DNA from: Parvibaculum sp002684405
GTDB taxonomy: Bacteria; Pseudomonadota; Alphaproteobacteria; Parvibaculales; Parvibaculaceae
DNA length: 64,000 bases
Reading direction: 5' to 3'
NCBI GenBank assembly: GCA_965140395.1
Contig: OZ223206.1
Coordinates: 744,001-808,000 of the forward strand
Numbering within the stretch: position 1 is the first letter of the stretch; each line of letters begins with the position of its first letter. The translations under genes were made by a program, and so were the position numbers. Of this stretch, positions 36,197-45,534 are shown in pieces. The notes beneath the pieces were generated by a model. It was not told the origin of the DNA, did not search any database, and worked only from the letters and a program-made list of their open reading frames with translations.

Positions 36197-37510
36197 ATGC
36201 AGGGTTTTCGACTTTCAGTCCTCGTTTTTACGGCCCTATTGCTGACGGGCTGCGCGACCTATCACGCCGAGCCGCTACCAGAGGGGCCGGACCTGCGCAG
36301 CCAATTGCCGGATATGGACAAGACGCCGCTTTCGATGACGCAGGCGGCAGGCTTCGCGGTGCTGGGCAATCCCGGCCTCAAGGCAGAGCGCGCCAAGCGG
36401 GACATCGCCAGCGCACAGGCCTTCCAGGCCGGGCTTCTGCCCAATCCGCAGGTTTCGGCAAGCATCGATCAGCCGACGACGCAAGGCCAAGGGCTCGTCA
36501 AGGGATACAGCTACGGCCTGACCTTCGATCTTCAGGCGCTTCTCACCCATTCGGCTACCTCGGCTTCCGCGAAGGCTTCGGCCGAGCAGGCGCGTCTCGA
36601 TCTTCTCTGGCAGGAATGGCAGACGGCGGCGAAAGCGCGAACGCTTTTTGCGCAGGCTGCAACCGAGGAGACCCGCGTCTCCGCAATCTCATCTGCGCTT
36701 GAAGAAGACCATGTTTCCGATAGCGCCGTCAGCGCGGCGCTTTCTCGCGGCGACCTCGCGCCGGACCAGGCCGACGCACTCACCAGCCCGCGCAAAGACC
36801 TCGAAGGCCAGCTCCTGAGCGCGGAAAACAATCATTCGTCGGCCATGTCCGATCTCAAGGCGCTGCTGGGGCTTACGCCGCAGGCAGATCTGCACCTTGC
36901 GGCGCCGGTTCTTCCGGCGCTTCCCGACAAGGCTCAGATGGAGAAGGCACTTTCGACGCTGCCGTCACGCCGCCCCGATCTGCTCGCGCTTCAACAGGGC
37001 TACAAGGCGCAGGAAGAGGCCGTCTTCAAGGCCGTTCTCTCGCAATTCCCCAATATCCAGATCGGCTTCACCCGCGCCAGCGATACGAGCAACGTCCATA
37101 CGACGAGTTTCGGCGTGAGCATGGATTTGCCGATCTTCGATCAGGGTCAGGGCCGGATCGCGATAGAGCGCGCGACGCGCAAACAGCTCCGGCAGGAATA
37201 TCAGGCGCGCATCGACCGGACACGAGCCGACGCCTGGCGCCTCTGGCGGGAGAGTCGTCGGATTTCAGCGCGCCTCCAAACACTGACCGGGCAACTTCCC
37301 ACCCTTCAGAAACATGCTGCGGCTGCGACGAAGGCAGCCAGTGCGGGCGATCTCGACCCCTCCCTTGCCGCACAACTCCAACAAGCCTGGCTCAGCCGGC
37401 AAACCGAGTTCTTCGACCTGCAGGATGCGCTCTGGAGCGATCTCCTGTCGCTCGGCACCACGCTTTGCCTCCCGGCCGGTACGCCGCCCGAAAAGGATCG
37501 CTCTTCATGA
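36197..37510 (+). CDS. TolC-family outer-membrane lipoprotein of an efflux system
   Basis: A 437-residue outer-membrane factor with a lipobox (FTALLLTGC) and two repeats of long, alanine-rich helical hairpins typical of TolC/OprM/CusC proteins. The repeats contain NPGLKAERAKRDIASAQA and NPQVSASID in the first half and SRRPDLLALQQGYKAQEEA in the second. It forms the outer-membrane exit duct for the adaptor and pump that follow. Its stop overlaps the adaptor start (ATGA). Confidence 0.9.
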   Translation: MQGFRLSVLVFTALLLTGCATYHAEPLPEGPDLRSQLPDMDKTPLSMTQAAGFAVLGNPGLKAERAKRDIASAQAFQAGLLPNPQVSASIDQPTTQGQGLVKGYSYGLTFDLQALLTHSATSASAKASAEQARLDLLWQEWQTAAKARTLFAQAATEETRVSAISSALEEDHVSDSAVSAALSRGDLAPDQADALTSPRKDLEGQLLSAENNHSSAMSDLKALLGLTPQADLHLAAPVLPALPDKAQMEKALSTLPSRRPDLLALQQGYKAQEEAVFKAVLSQFPNIQIGFTRASDTSNVHTTSFGVSMDLPIFDQGQGRIAIERATRKQLRQEYQARIDRTRADAWRLWRESRRISARLQTLTGQLPTLQKHAAAATKAASAGDLDPSLAAQLQQAWLSRQTEFFDLQDALWSDLLSLGTTLCLPAGTPPEKDRSS

Positions 37511-38547
37511 AACACTATTTCCGCTCACCCCTGCTCCCCATTCTTCTGAGCCTTGCGGTCCTTCTACCCGTATCGGCGAGCGCCGCGCCAAGCGCCGGGG
37601 TCACCACGATGGCGGCGCATAGCGGCTCCCTTTCGGAGACTGTGCTGTCCTATGGCACGCTTGCCGCGGCCCCGGCGGGAAGCCGGAATGTGATCGTGCA
37701 ATATGACGCCATCGTCGAAGAGGTGATGGTGCATGCGGGAGAATATGTCGCTCAAGGCACACCCCTCGTTCGCATCACCACCACACCGGCTGCCGCCGCG
37801 CAATATGCACAGGCCCGCAGCGCCTATGATCTGGCCCGCTCGGAATTCCAGCGGCAGAAGCGGTTGAACAAGGCTGGGCTTTCTTCCAACGATCAGCTCG
37901 CCACCGCGCGCAAGTCGCTCAACGATGCGCTTGCACAACTGAAGGCTCAGAAGAAGGCAGGTGCGTCGACCGGATCGACACTTCTCAAAGCGCCGGTCGG
38001 CGGCGTCGTCACCTCATTGAGCGCCGCGCAGGGCGACCAGCTCACCGCGGGAAGCGTCGTCGCCTCTGTCTCCAGCAGGAAAGGGCTCGTCGCCAGACTG
38101 GGACTCGAACCCGAAGACGCGACCCGCCTGTCGCCCGGCGACAAGGCCACGCTTTCGATGCCGCTCGACGGGAACCGGAAGATGCAGGCGACGCTCCGCT
38201 CCGTCGGAGGCATGATCGATCCGCAGAGCAGGCTCGTTCCCGCTATCGCCACCTTCGACAACCCACCCGAAAACCTGCCGGTCATCGGCACGACCATGGT
38301 GGCGCATCTCTCGCTGCCACCCCGCGAGGGCATCCTCGTGCCGCGTAGCGCCATCCTCGAAGACGGGGAAGGTACCTACACCTACACCGTCGAGAACGGC
38401 AAGGCGGCTCGCCACAATGTGAACATCCTTGCCGAAACCGACACGACATCGCTCATCGGCAAAGGCATTGCACCCGACGCCACGGTGATCGTCTCGGGGA
38501 ATGCGGCGCTTGAAGACGGTATCGCAGTGCATGAGGTGTCGAAATGA
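37507..38547 (+). CDS. RND efflux periplasmic adaptor (membrane fusion protein)
   Basis: 346 residues with a signal peptide (LLPILLSLAVLLPVSASA). A lipoyl/barrel-sandwich half (VEEVMVHAGEYVAQGTPLVRI) is followed by a helical hairpin (QYAQARSAYDLARSEFQRQK), the second lipoyl half (LLKAPVGGVVTSLSAAQGDQ) and a beta-barrel. The ATG at 37507 overlaps the TolC-like stop and its own stop overlaps the pump start, so the operon is tightly coupled. The substrate is not evident. Confidence 0.9.
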   Translation: MKHYFRSPLLPILLSLAVLLPVSASAAPSAGVTTMAAHSGSLSETVLSYGTLAAAPAGSRNVIVQYDAIVEEVMVHAGEYVAQGTPLVRITTTPAAAAQYAQARSAYDLARSEFQRQKRLNKAGLSSNDQLATARKSLNDALAQLKAQKKAGASTGSTLLKAPVGGVVTSLSAAQGDQLTAGSVVASVSSRKGLVARLGLEPEDATRLSPGDKATLSMPLDGNRKMQATLRSVGGMIDPQSRLVPAIATFDNPPENLPVIGTTMVAHLSLPPREGILVPRSAILEDGEGTYTYTVENGKAARHNVNILAETDTTSLIGKGIAPDATVIVSGNAALEDGIAVHEVSK

Positions 38548-41500
38548 CGATCGCCGAATGGGCCGCCAAGCACCGCTACTCGATCCTCTTCCTGCTGGCC
38601 GTCGCCGCGATCGGCGGCGCGATGAACGGCTTCGGGCTCCCGGTCGCGCTCTTCCCGCATGTGAGCTTTCCGCGGATCGCCGTCACTGTCGATGCGGGCG
38701 ACAGACCCGCGCCACAAATGGTGGCGGAAGTCACGCGCCGTGTGGAAACAGCGGTCAAGACCGTCCCGGGTCTTCAGGAAACACGCTCGACCACGAGCCG
38801 CGGCAGCGCCGAGCTTTCGCTCAACTTCGCCTGGGGCGAGGACATGGCCACGCGTACGTTACAGGTCCAGTCCGCCATCGGCCGCATCCTGCCGAGCCTG
38901 CCGCAGGGGACGAGCTTCGAAGTTCGACGGATGAATCCGACGGTCTTTCCGATTGCTGCCTATTCGCTGACATCCGACAAGATCGACACGACCAAGCTGC
39001 GCGAAATCGCCAAATACGAGCTGGTGCCGCTTTTGTCGTCCATCAACGGGGTCGCGCAGGCCTCGGTGATGGGCGGCAGCGCGCCGGAAATCAGGGTCGA
39101 TGCCGACCCCGGCCTGCTGGCAAGCTACGACCTGACGATGAAGGATGTGGCGGATGCGCTTTCCGCATCGAACATTCTGCAAGTCAACGGGCGGGTCGAA
39201 GACCGGCACAAGCTTCTCTTCGCGCTGACCGACACGCGTCTCAAGACGCTTGATGACGTGCGTAACGTCGTGGTGCGCGCGAGCGCGGGTGGTGTCGTCC
39301 GGCTGTCCGACATTGCGAAAGTTCATCCCGCCGCTGCGCCGAACTGGACCATCATCCGCGAAGACGGCAAAGATGCCGTCATTCTTCAGATCTTCCAGCA
39401 ACCGAGCGGCAATACGGTTCAGATCATCAACGATGTGAAGAAGACGCTGGCGGGCTATAAAAACAAGCTGCCGCCAAGCGTGAAGATAACGAACTGGTAC
39501 GACCAGAGCGAACTGGTGGTGGAAACCGCGAAGACGGTCCGCGATGCCGTGTTGATCGGTGTGGGACTTGCCGCGGTCGTTCTCTTTCTCTTCCTCCGGA
39601 ATCTCAAGGTCACCATCATCACCCTGGTGGTCGTGCCCGCCGTTCTCTCCGCCACGGTGCTTTTTCTCTATGCCCTTGGTATGAGTTTCAACATCATGAC
39701 GCTTGGCGGCATGGCGGCCGCGATCGGCCTTATCATCGACGACGCTATCGTGATGATCGAACAGATCGTGCGCCATCTCGACGGCGGCGAGCAGTCACTG
39801 CACGACAAGATCCGGCGCGCGGCGCGCGAATTCTGGAAGCCGCTCGTCGGATCGTCTTCGGCCACCATCATCATCTTCCTGCCGCTGGCTTTCCTCTCCG
39901 GCGTGACGGGCGCCTTCTTCAAGGCGCTGTCGCTGACCATGGCAAGTTCGCTGGTTGTTTCTTTCTTCGTGGCCTTCTTCGTTATTCCCCTGCTCGCCGA
40001 TTTTCTGATTTCAGAACAGGATCGGGACATCGAACATGAAGGCCGTATCTTCGCCCGCGTTACGAAAAGCTATCGGGCGGCCTTTCTGCGCATACGCCGC
40101 ACACCGCTCATCCTGCTGGCCGTGTTGGCGGCGTTCGCGGGCACGGGCTATTTCGCCTATCGCAATACGGGCTCGGGCTTCATGCCGGTGATGGATGAGG
40201 GTGGCTTCATCCTCGACTATGTCGCTCCGCCCGGGACATCGCTCACCGATATGGGCAAGCTTCTGGGCCAGGTGGGCGACATTCTCTCCCAAACCCCCGA
40301 GGTCGCGACCTATTCGCTCCGGGCGGGCGCCCAGTTGGGCGGCGGTCTGACCGAGACCAATACCGGGGACTTTTTCGTGAAGCTGAAACCTCTGCCACGA
40401 CGAGGGATCGAAAAAATCATGTCGGATGTACGCGCGCGTATCGCCGACAAGGTGCCCGGTCTCGACGTCGATACGGCACAGCTTATGGAAGACATGATCG
40501 GCGATCTTACTTCCGTGCCGCAGCCTATCGAAATCAAGATCTATGGAGACAATGAAACGCAGCTGCGCGAGATTGCGCCGAAAGTCGCCAATGCCATTGG
40601 CAACGTCAACGGCGTCGCCGAAATCCGCGACGGCGTCGTCATTGCGGGCGATGCGCTGGATATCAAGGTCGACCGCATTCTGGCAGGGTTGGAAGGGCTG
40701 ACGCCGGATGAGGTGAACAAGCAGCTCTCGACCTATCTCTCCGGCAATGTCGCGACATCCATCCAGCGCGGCGACCGGACCATCGATGTGCGGGTATGGA
40801 TCCCTGCCTCGCGCCGAGCGACGCCCGAAGACCTGAAACAGCTTCGGATCATTGCGCCCGACGGCCACAAGATCGCGCTCGGACGGATCGCCTCGGTGAA
40901 GCTGCTGACGGGGCAGCCCCAGATCACCCGCGACGATCTGAAGCCCATGGTGGCGGTGACAGCACGCATCGAAGGACGCGATCTCGGCAGCACGGTCTCC
41001 GACGTGAAGACGCTTCTCGACAAGTCGGACCTCTTCCCGCCCGGCACCTATTACAAGCTGGGCGGTCTTTATCATCAGCAGCAGATCGCCTTTCAAGGGC
41101 TGGTGCGCGTCATCATCGCGGCCTTCGCGCTGGTGTTCCTTCTGCTGCTCTTCCTCTATGAGCGGCTCTCCCTGGCGCTTTCGATTATCGCCATGCCGCT
41201 CTTTGCCATGTCGTCGGTCTTTGCCGGCCTCTGGGTCACGGGGATCGAGCTCAACATCACCGCGATGATGGGCATGACCATGGTGGTGGGTATCGTGACG
41301 GAAATCGCGATCTTCTACTTCTCCGAGTACGAAGACCTGCGGAAGGAAGGCATGGCGTCCCCGGATGCACTTCTCCAGGCGGGGCTCAACCGGCTGCGGC
41401 CCATCGCCATGACGACGCTTGCCGCCATTCTGGCCCTGATGCCGCTGGCACTCGGGATCGGCCAGGGCTCGGCCATGCAGCAACCTCTCGCCATCGCGAT

Positions 41501-41642
41501 CATTTCCGGGCTCATCGTGCAGATGCCGCTCGTCCTCATCGCCATGCCGATCATCTATTCCACCCTCCAGACCGCCGGTACCCGCATGAACAGACTTGTC
41601 GGCGGAACAACCGGCCCATTCGACGAAAGGACCGACCCATGA
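38544..41642 (+). CDS. RND-family efflux pump, inner-membrane transporter
   Basis: A 1032-residue protein with the 12-TM RND plan and two large periplasmic loops. The proton-relay aspartates are in AIGLIIDDAIVMIEQI of TM4, and GMTMVVGIVTEIAIFYFSEY is the matching C-terminal half. PVALFPHVSFPRIAV at the start resembles AcrB-type pumps. The metal-type CusA features are not obvious, but the IVMIE sequence and a CDF neighbour leave metal export possible. It uses proton motive force with the adaptor and outer-membrane factor. Confidence 0.93.
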   Translation: MTIAEWAAKHRYSILFLLAVAAIGGAMNGFGLPVALFPHVSFPRIAVTVDAGDRPAPQMVAEVTRRVETAVKTVPGLQETRSTTSRGSAELSLNFAWGEDMATRTLQVQSAIGRILPSLPQGTSFEVRRMNPTVFPIAAYSLTSDKIDTTKLREIAKYELVPLLSSINGVAQASVMGGSAPEIRVDADPGLLASYDLTMKDVADALSASNILQVNGRVEDRHKLLFALTDTRLKTLDDVRNVVVRASAGGVVRLSDIAKVHPAAAPNWTIIREDGKDAVILQIFQQPSGNTVQIINDVKKTLAGYKNKLPPSVKITNWYDQSELVVETAKTVRDAVLIGVGLAAVVLFLFLRNLKVTIITLVVVPAVLSATVLFLYALGMSFNIMTLGGMAAAIGLIIDDAIVMIEQIVRHLDGGEQSLHDKIRRAAREFWKPLVGSSSATIIIFLPLAFLSGVTGAFFKALSLTMASSLVVSFFVAFFVIPLLADFLISEQDRDIEHEGRIFARVTKSYRAAFLRIRRTPLILLAVLAAFAGTGYFAYRNTGSGFMPVMDEGGFILDYVAPPGTSLTDMGKLLGQVGDILSQTPEVATYSLRAGAQLGGGLTETNTGDFFVKLKPLPRRGIEKIMSDVRARIADKVPGLDVDTAQLMEDMIGDLTSVPQPIEIKIYGDNETQLREIAPKVANAIGNVNGVAEIRDGVVIAGDALDIKVDRILAGLEGLTPDEVNKQLSTYLSGNVATSIQRGDRTIDVRVWIPASRRATPEDLKQLRIIAPDGHKIALGRIASVKLLTGQPQITRDDLKPMVAVTARIEGRDLGSTVSDVKTLLDKSDLFPPGTYYKLGGLYHQQQIAFQGLVRVIIAAFALVFLLLLFLYERLSLALSIIAMPLFAMSSVFAGLWVTGIELNITAMMGMTMVVGIVTEIAIFYFSEYEDLRKEGMASPDALLQAGLNRLRPIAMTTLAAILALMPLALGIGQGSAMQQPLAIAIISGLIVQMPLVLIAMPIIYSTLQTAGTRMNRLVGGTTGPFDERTDP

Positions 41643-42166
41643 AACTCGCCCCCTTGACCGCTCTGGTGCTCATCTGCGGGATGGCCGCGGGCTGCACCGC
41701 CCTGACGGAACCGACCAATGATACGGGCGCGGAACTTGCCGCCGCCCACGCGGCGAAAGTATCGCTTCTCGATGCCGTAGCGACTGCGAAAAAGCACTCG
41801 GACGGGACACCGGCCAATGTCGATTTCGAGGAAGAAAACGGCATCTATTATTACGAAGTCCGCTTTCTGACGTTCGATCGCTCGGAAACAGTGCTGGTAG
41901 ACAGCGCGACGGCAGAGGTTCCGAATGTACGGTCCGAACACTACGCCTCGAAATCGCTGCGCGCCCGTTTCGGCAATATGCGTGCAACGCTGAAAGGCGC
42001 GAAAGTGTCCCTCAGCGGCGCGATACAAATTGCGCAGAAGAAAGCCGGCGGCGCAGGATTTGAAACCCATATCGACGACGTCGACCGCCCGGACCACATG
42101 ATCGTGGAGGTCGCTACGGCGAATGCCATCGAACCCGTTACCGTCAAACTCGAATCGGTCGAGTGA
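41639..42166 (+). CDS. PepSY-like periplasmic lipoprotein in the efflux operon
   Basis: 175 residues with a lipobox (LICGMAAGC). Two PepSY-like alpha/beta units follow: VSLLDAVATAKKHSDGTPANV with YYYEVRFLT, and VSLSGAIQIAQKKAGGAGF with MIVEVATANAI. It overlaps the pump stop by four bases, so it is the fourth gene of the operon. PepSY domains are thought to act as inhibitory or sensing modules. It could sense substrate for the pump or for the divergent sensor kinase; this is inference. Confidence 0.7.
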   Translation: MKLAPLTALVLICGMAAGCTALTEPTNDTGAELAAAHAAKVSLLDAVATAKKHSDGTPANVDFEEENGIYYYEVRFLTFDRSETVLVDSATAEVPNVRSEHYASKSLRARFGNMRATLKGAKVSLSGAIQIAQKKAGGAGFETHIDDVDRPDHMIVEVATANAIEPVTVKLESVE

Positions 42167-42219
42167 CGACAGGGAACTAGACCTTTTGTCCGGGCCGGAG
42201 CGCAAAGAGGGAGGCACGC

Positions 42220-42810
42220 ATGCTCGAGAGGACACAGGATTTTCGTCAGGCGGTTCGCCTCGTTGCCCTGTTCAACCTCGCCTATTTCGGGGTTGAGTTC
42301 GCGGTGGCACTCTCAATCGGCTCTGTGTCGCTCTTTGCCGACAGCATCGATTTCCTCGAGGATGCTTCGGTCAACTTCCTGATCGTCATCGCGCTCACCT
42401 GGCCCGTCCTATGGCGGGCAAGGCTCGGCAAAGCGATGGCGCTGATCCTGCTCGTGCCATCGCTTGCGGCTGTCTGGGTCGCTTACCAGAAAATCGGGCA
42501 CTTCGTCCCGCCGACGGCGGGGCCGCTGACATTGACCGGCGTCGGCGCACTTATCGTCAATGTGGGATGCGCGTTCATTCTCGTGGGGCACCGGCATCGA
42601 AGCGGGAGCCTGTCGCGCGCGGCTTTCCTCTCGGCACGCAACGATGCCTTCGCGAACATCGCCATCATCGCAGCCGGGACGATAACGGCCCTTTACCCCT
42701 CCGCCTGGCCGGACCTCATCGTCGGGATCGGCATCGCGATCATGAACGCCGACGCCGCCCGCGAAGTCTGGGAAGCCGCGAACAAGGAGCATCTGACGGC
42801 CGAGGCGTAA
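42220..42810 (+). CDS. Cation diffusion facilitator-like membrane transporter
   Basis: A 196-residue protein with about six membrane segments. LFADSIDFLEDAS in TM2 and FLSARNDAFANIAI in TM5 are the CDF-type metal-site helices, with Asp and Asn in place of the usual second His/Asp pair. The cytoplasmic C-terminal domain of classic CDF proteins is missing, as in short CDF homologues. A GGGAGG ribosome site is present. It lies just downstream of the RND operon and may export a divalent metal such as zinc or cobalt. Confidence 0.8.
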   Translation: MLERTQDFRQAVRLVALFNLAYFGVEFAVALSIGSVSLFADSIDFLEDASVNFLIVIALTWPVLWRARLGKAMALILLVPSLAAVWVAYQKIGHFVPPTAGPLTLTGVGALIVNVGCAFILVGHRHRSGSLSRAAFLSARNDAFANIAIIAAGTITALYPSAWPDLIVGIGIAIMNADAAREVWEAANKEHLTAEA

Positions 42811-42896
42811 ATGGCGGCGTGCGTTTTCGGGGCGGTCGGTGCTCAGCAAGCGACGCAAGGATACGAGATGGGAGGACCGCTCATAAGCAGGGGAAG

Positions 42897-43006
42897 TGGT
42901 GCCCAGGGGCGGCCCGTGCATCCAACTTAAATATTTGAATTTATTGGCACTTCAGGTCTTCCGACGGAACAACGCCAGATTTTTCGCCAACTTTTTTCAT
43001 GCGCTT
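42897..43006 (-). repeat. att-like repeat, copy 3 (tRNA 3'-end-like core plus conserved arm), next to the integrase
   Basis: The core 42897-42913 is identical to copy 2. CCAAC starts at offset 90 (89-90 in the others) and TGCGCTT at offset 103. It lies about 350 bases beyond the 3' end of the integrase gene, where an attachment site is expected, and marks the left end of the integrase-bearing island. The rest of 42811-43354 holds no convincing gene. Confidence 0.78.
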
Positions 43007-43354
43007 CCAGGCTCTGCCATGCTCACGCATTTTCGACGAAGGATCCTTATGTGCCGTGATCAGTTTTGATGCGAAAAAGTCTGGCGGGTTTGGTCATGAG
43101 CATATGTCGGCTGGCATCGCCTCAACACCGGACTGCGACAGCTGCATCCAAGAAAAGATGAAGGAATAGAAGGGAGTGCAGCGACACGAGTCTCGAACTT
43201 CGCGTGGCGAAATAAGGCATTTATTCCTCGAATCCGCGAACAAAAGATGGATATGAGGGCGTAGTACGCGAAGCGGCGGTCGACATGCCGCATCGGAGCT
43301 AGACATAATTGTTTCAGGGCATTTGCCAAACAGCGATGATCGGTTTTGAGGATT

Positions 43355-44803
43355 TCAGCCTATCGACTTCCGGGAGATGGGACGCTGTTTTGGTGTTGGG
43401 TCGTTTTGAATTCCCTTGTGCCATTTAGCCGTCTTTTGCACCGCGGCGGCGCTTGCCACAACACGCGGCGAGCGCTCACGAACCTGTTCAATCGCGAACT
43501 CGGCCGAAACATGGCCATAGGTCTTGATGAGTTGCGTGCAATCGGCATGCCCCAGCTGGTCGGCCACAACAAAGGGCGATACGCCGGCCATGATCAGCCG
43601 GCTCGCATAGGTGTGACGCAGATCATGGAAGACCACGGGCACCTCGAAGCCGGCCTCCGCCGAGGCATTGCGCATCGGCCTTGTGTGCAGGCTGCGTCCC
43701 CAGGGCTTTAATCCCTCTCTGTGAAAGATCGGATGTGCATCGCCCAGCCCATGGGCCAGCCGCTCAAAGAAGGAAATCGCCTCATAGGAGAGCACGATAT
43801 TGCGGCTCCGACCGGTTTTTGTCGCATGCACGAACAGCGAACCGGCCCGATAGTTGAAATCCGATGGCCTCAATTCCCGAAGTTCGCCCGCGCGGCAGCC
43901 CGTAAAAAGCGCCCCCAGGATCAGCCGCCGCAGATCGAGCGGCGCGGCGGCGAGAAGCGCCTTGATTTCTTCGTCGCTGAGAACGCGTTTGCGCGCCTTT
44001 CGCGTATACCTGTGGGGCCTCAGGCGACGCCAGGCGGCATCGTCCGCGACCTTACCGTCCCGCCAGGCCATATTGAGAGCCGCTTTCAGAACGATCAGGA
44101 TCGCATTGGCCCGGCGTTTCAACAGGCGGTCGGCCTCGCCATCATTCACGGCCAGATGCTCATTGTGGGTGCGCCTTAGAAAGTTAGACGCTCCCTTGGA
44201 GCGGATAGAAAGGCTGTGGAACCAATCGCGAAGCCGGTCGATGTCGAGGTCGTCGCAAGGGATGGCAGCCAGATCGCCAACGATATAGGCATTGATATCC
44301 GCCAGTACGTGTTCATAGCCCTTCCGGCTCCCGGTGGCCTTTTTGTCCGTCAGATAATCGCGAAGCGCATGACCAACCGTATAGCACTCGCCGATCGGAC
44401 AGACTCTCAGCGTATGGGGAAGCATTTCGGGATCGCGGCGCCGGAAATAGAGCTCCACATCGCCGCTGAATATCTCTTTTGCCCGTTCCAGCGCCTGTGC
44501 GTAACTCAGCACCCGGACGCCATCCGCTTCCTCCAGATCATCCGCGATCGCCATCAGCCGCGCTCGCGTATTGCCATCGATCTGCGTCTTCACATGCCAG
44601 ACGCCGCCGCGGCGTCGGGGTCGATAGGCAAAGTAACGGGTATTCCCCAGCGGAATCACATAATGAACCACCGCAGGACGAAGCCGGACCCTTTCCGCAC
44701 GGTCGGAAAGAAGCGCCTTGACCTCATCTGCCGAGTGACCGGATGGATGCCAAGCCAATGCACTGTCTCCCCCTATCTGGTCTCCTTGTGCTAGTTTGCT
44801 CAT
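43355..44803 (-). CDS. Tyrosine site-specific integrase
   Basis: A 482-residue phage/island-type integrase. Catalytic residues are visible: Arg near 304 (FTGCRAGELRELR), the HxxR pair near 393-396 (FHDLRHTYASRL), the second histidine in QLGHADCTQL and the nucleophile tyrosine near 429 (IKTYGHV). A SAM-like core-binding domain precedes the catalytic domain. It should mediate integration and excision at the att-like repeat 350 bases away and at a tRNA gene. No excisionase is adjacent; the AlpA-like protein at 55 kb could serve. Confidence 0.92.
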   Translation of the reverse strand: MSKLAQGDQIGGDSALAWHPSGHSADEVKALLSDRAERVRLRPAVVHYVIPLGNTRYFAYRPRRRGGVWHVKTQIDGNTRARLMAIADDLEEADGVRVLSYAQALERAKEIFSGDVELYFRRRDPEMLPHTLRVCPIGECYTVGHALRDYLTDKKATGSRKGYEHVLADINAYIVGDLAAIPCDDLDIDRLRDWFHSLSIRSKGASNFLRRTHNEHLAVNDGEADRLLKRRANAILIVLKAALNMAWRDGKVADDAAWRRLRPHRYTRKARKRVLSDEEIKALLAAAPLDLRRLILGALFTGCRAGELRELRPSDFNYRAGSLFVHATKTGRSRNIVLSYEAISFFERLAHGLGDAHPIFHREGLKPWGRSLHTRPMRNASAEAGFEVPVVFHDLRHTYASRLIMAGVSPFVVADQLGHADCTQLIKTYGHVSAEFAIEQVRERSPRVVASAAAVQKTAKWHKGIQNDPTPKQRPISRKSIG

Positions 44804-44869
44804 GAATCCATGGCGGTGATGCGACAGCGCGGCGTCCGGAAGACAGGCAAGAGAATAAGGGGCTTTGAC

Positions 44870-45166
44870 ATGACGACAGATGGTTGGCTGATCCTGGTGA
44901 TGGGAATCGTGCTCGCCTTGGCACCGATGATCCTTGCCACCATGGAACAGAAGATCCGCGAGCGCGGCACAACGATCCCCAATGTCATCACGATCAAGGG
45001 CTACAGCCTGACGCCTTTCACCCTGTTCAGCGGGTTTATCGCGCTGGTGCTGCTCTATCTCTCGCGCCTGATGAATCCGAGCCTCGGCTTCGTCTTCATC
45101 GTGTTCGGCATCGTGGCCTGTATTGTCGTGATCCAGCAGGTGCGCAAGACGAAATCCGCCGGATAG
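44870..45166 (+). CDS. Small membrane protein of unknown function (98 aa)
   Basis: 98 residues with three hydrophobic segments: WLILVMGIVLALAPMILAT, FTLFSGFIALVLLYLS and LGFVFIVFGIVACIVVI. The ATG at 44870 has AAGGGG upstream at good distance. I do not recognise the family. It is divergent from the integrase and followed by a second small membrane protein, which suggests a two-gene unit carried with the island. Confidence 0.65.
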   Translation: MTTDGWLILVMGIVLALAPMILATMEQKIRERGTTIPNVITIKGYSLTPFTLFSGFIALVLLYLSRLMNPSLGFVFIVFGIVACIVVIQQVRKTKSAG

Positions 45167-45237
45167 AAACCCTGCTCACGATTGCCGGCGGAGTCGCGGA
45201 TGTCATTTCTCACAACGAGCCGTGACGAGGGTCTACC

Positions 45238-45414
45238 ATGAAATGGACCGGGCCGATCCTTGGAGCGGCGGGTTTCATCATTGCGCTTGCAGGCATCGCT
45301 GCGATGGATCGCAACAAGCGTTTGGGTACTTACATCGCAGGCGTAGGGACCATGGTCATCTGGTTCGGCATGCTGGCGGCGTTTCTGTTCGGGATATTTT
45401 CTTCTTCGGACTGA
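45238..45414 (+). CDS. Very small membrane protein of unknown function (58 aa)
   Basis: 58 codons from ATG at 45238 (GAGG upstream), with two hydrophobic segments, ILGAAGFIIALAGIAAM and YIAGVGTMVIWFGMLAAFLF, joined by a DRNKRLG loop. Too short for common gene callers but with good codon use and ribosome site. It follows the 98-aa membrane protein by 71 bases. Function unknown. Confidence 0.6.
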   Translation: MKWTGPILGAAGFIIALAGIAAMDRNKRLGTYIAGVGTMVIWFGMLAAFLFGIFSSSD

Positions 45415-45534
45415 GCCGGCACACTATCTTGTAGAGGTGGCCCGGCGTGTTGCCGCCGACATATTCAATGCCGAAGAATCTACCGGCGTACGGTCATTCC
45501 CAATCCATCGCCCCAATCCAGACGACAGAACATT

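Noticed and set aside
40011..41483. 490-codon minus-strand frame opposite the RND pump
   Set aside because: Antisense shadow with His/Arg/Asp-rich composition and no motif; the pump frame is unbroken.
42897..43006. The tRNA-like core as an intact tRNA gene
   Set aside because: Only the 3' acceptor end is present at each copy. The bases that would form the anticodon and D arms on the minus strand do not fold into a tRNA.
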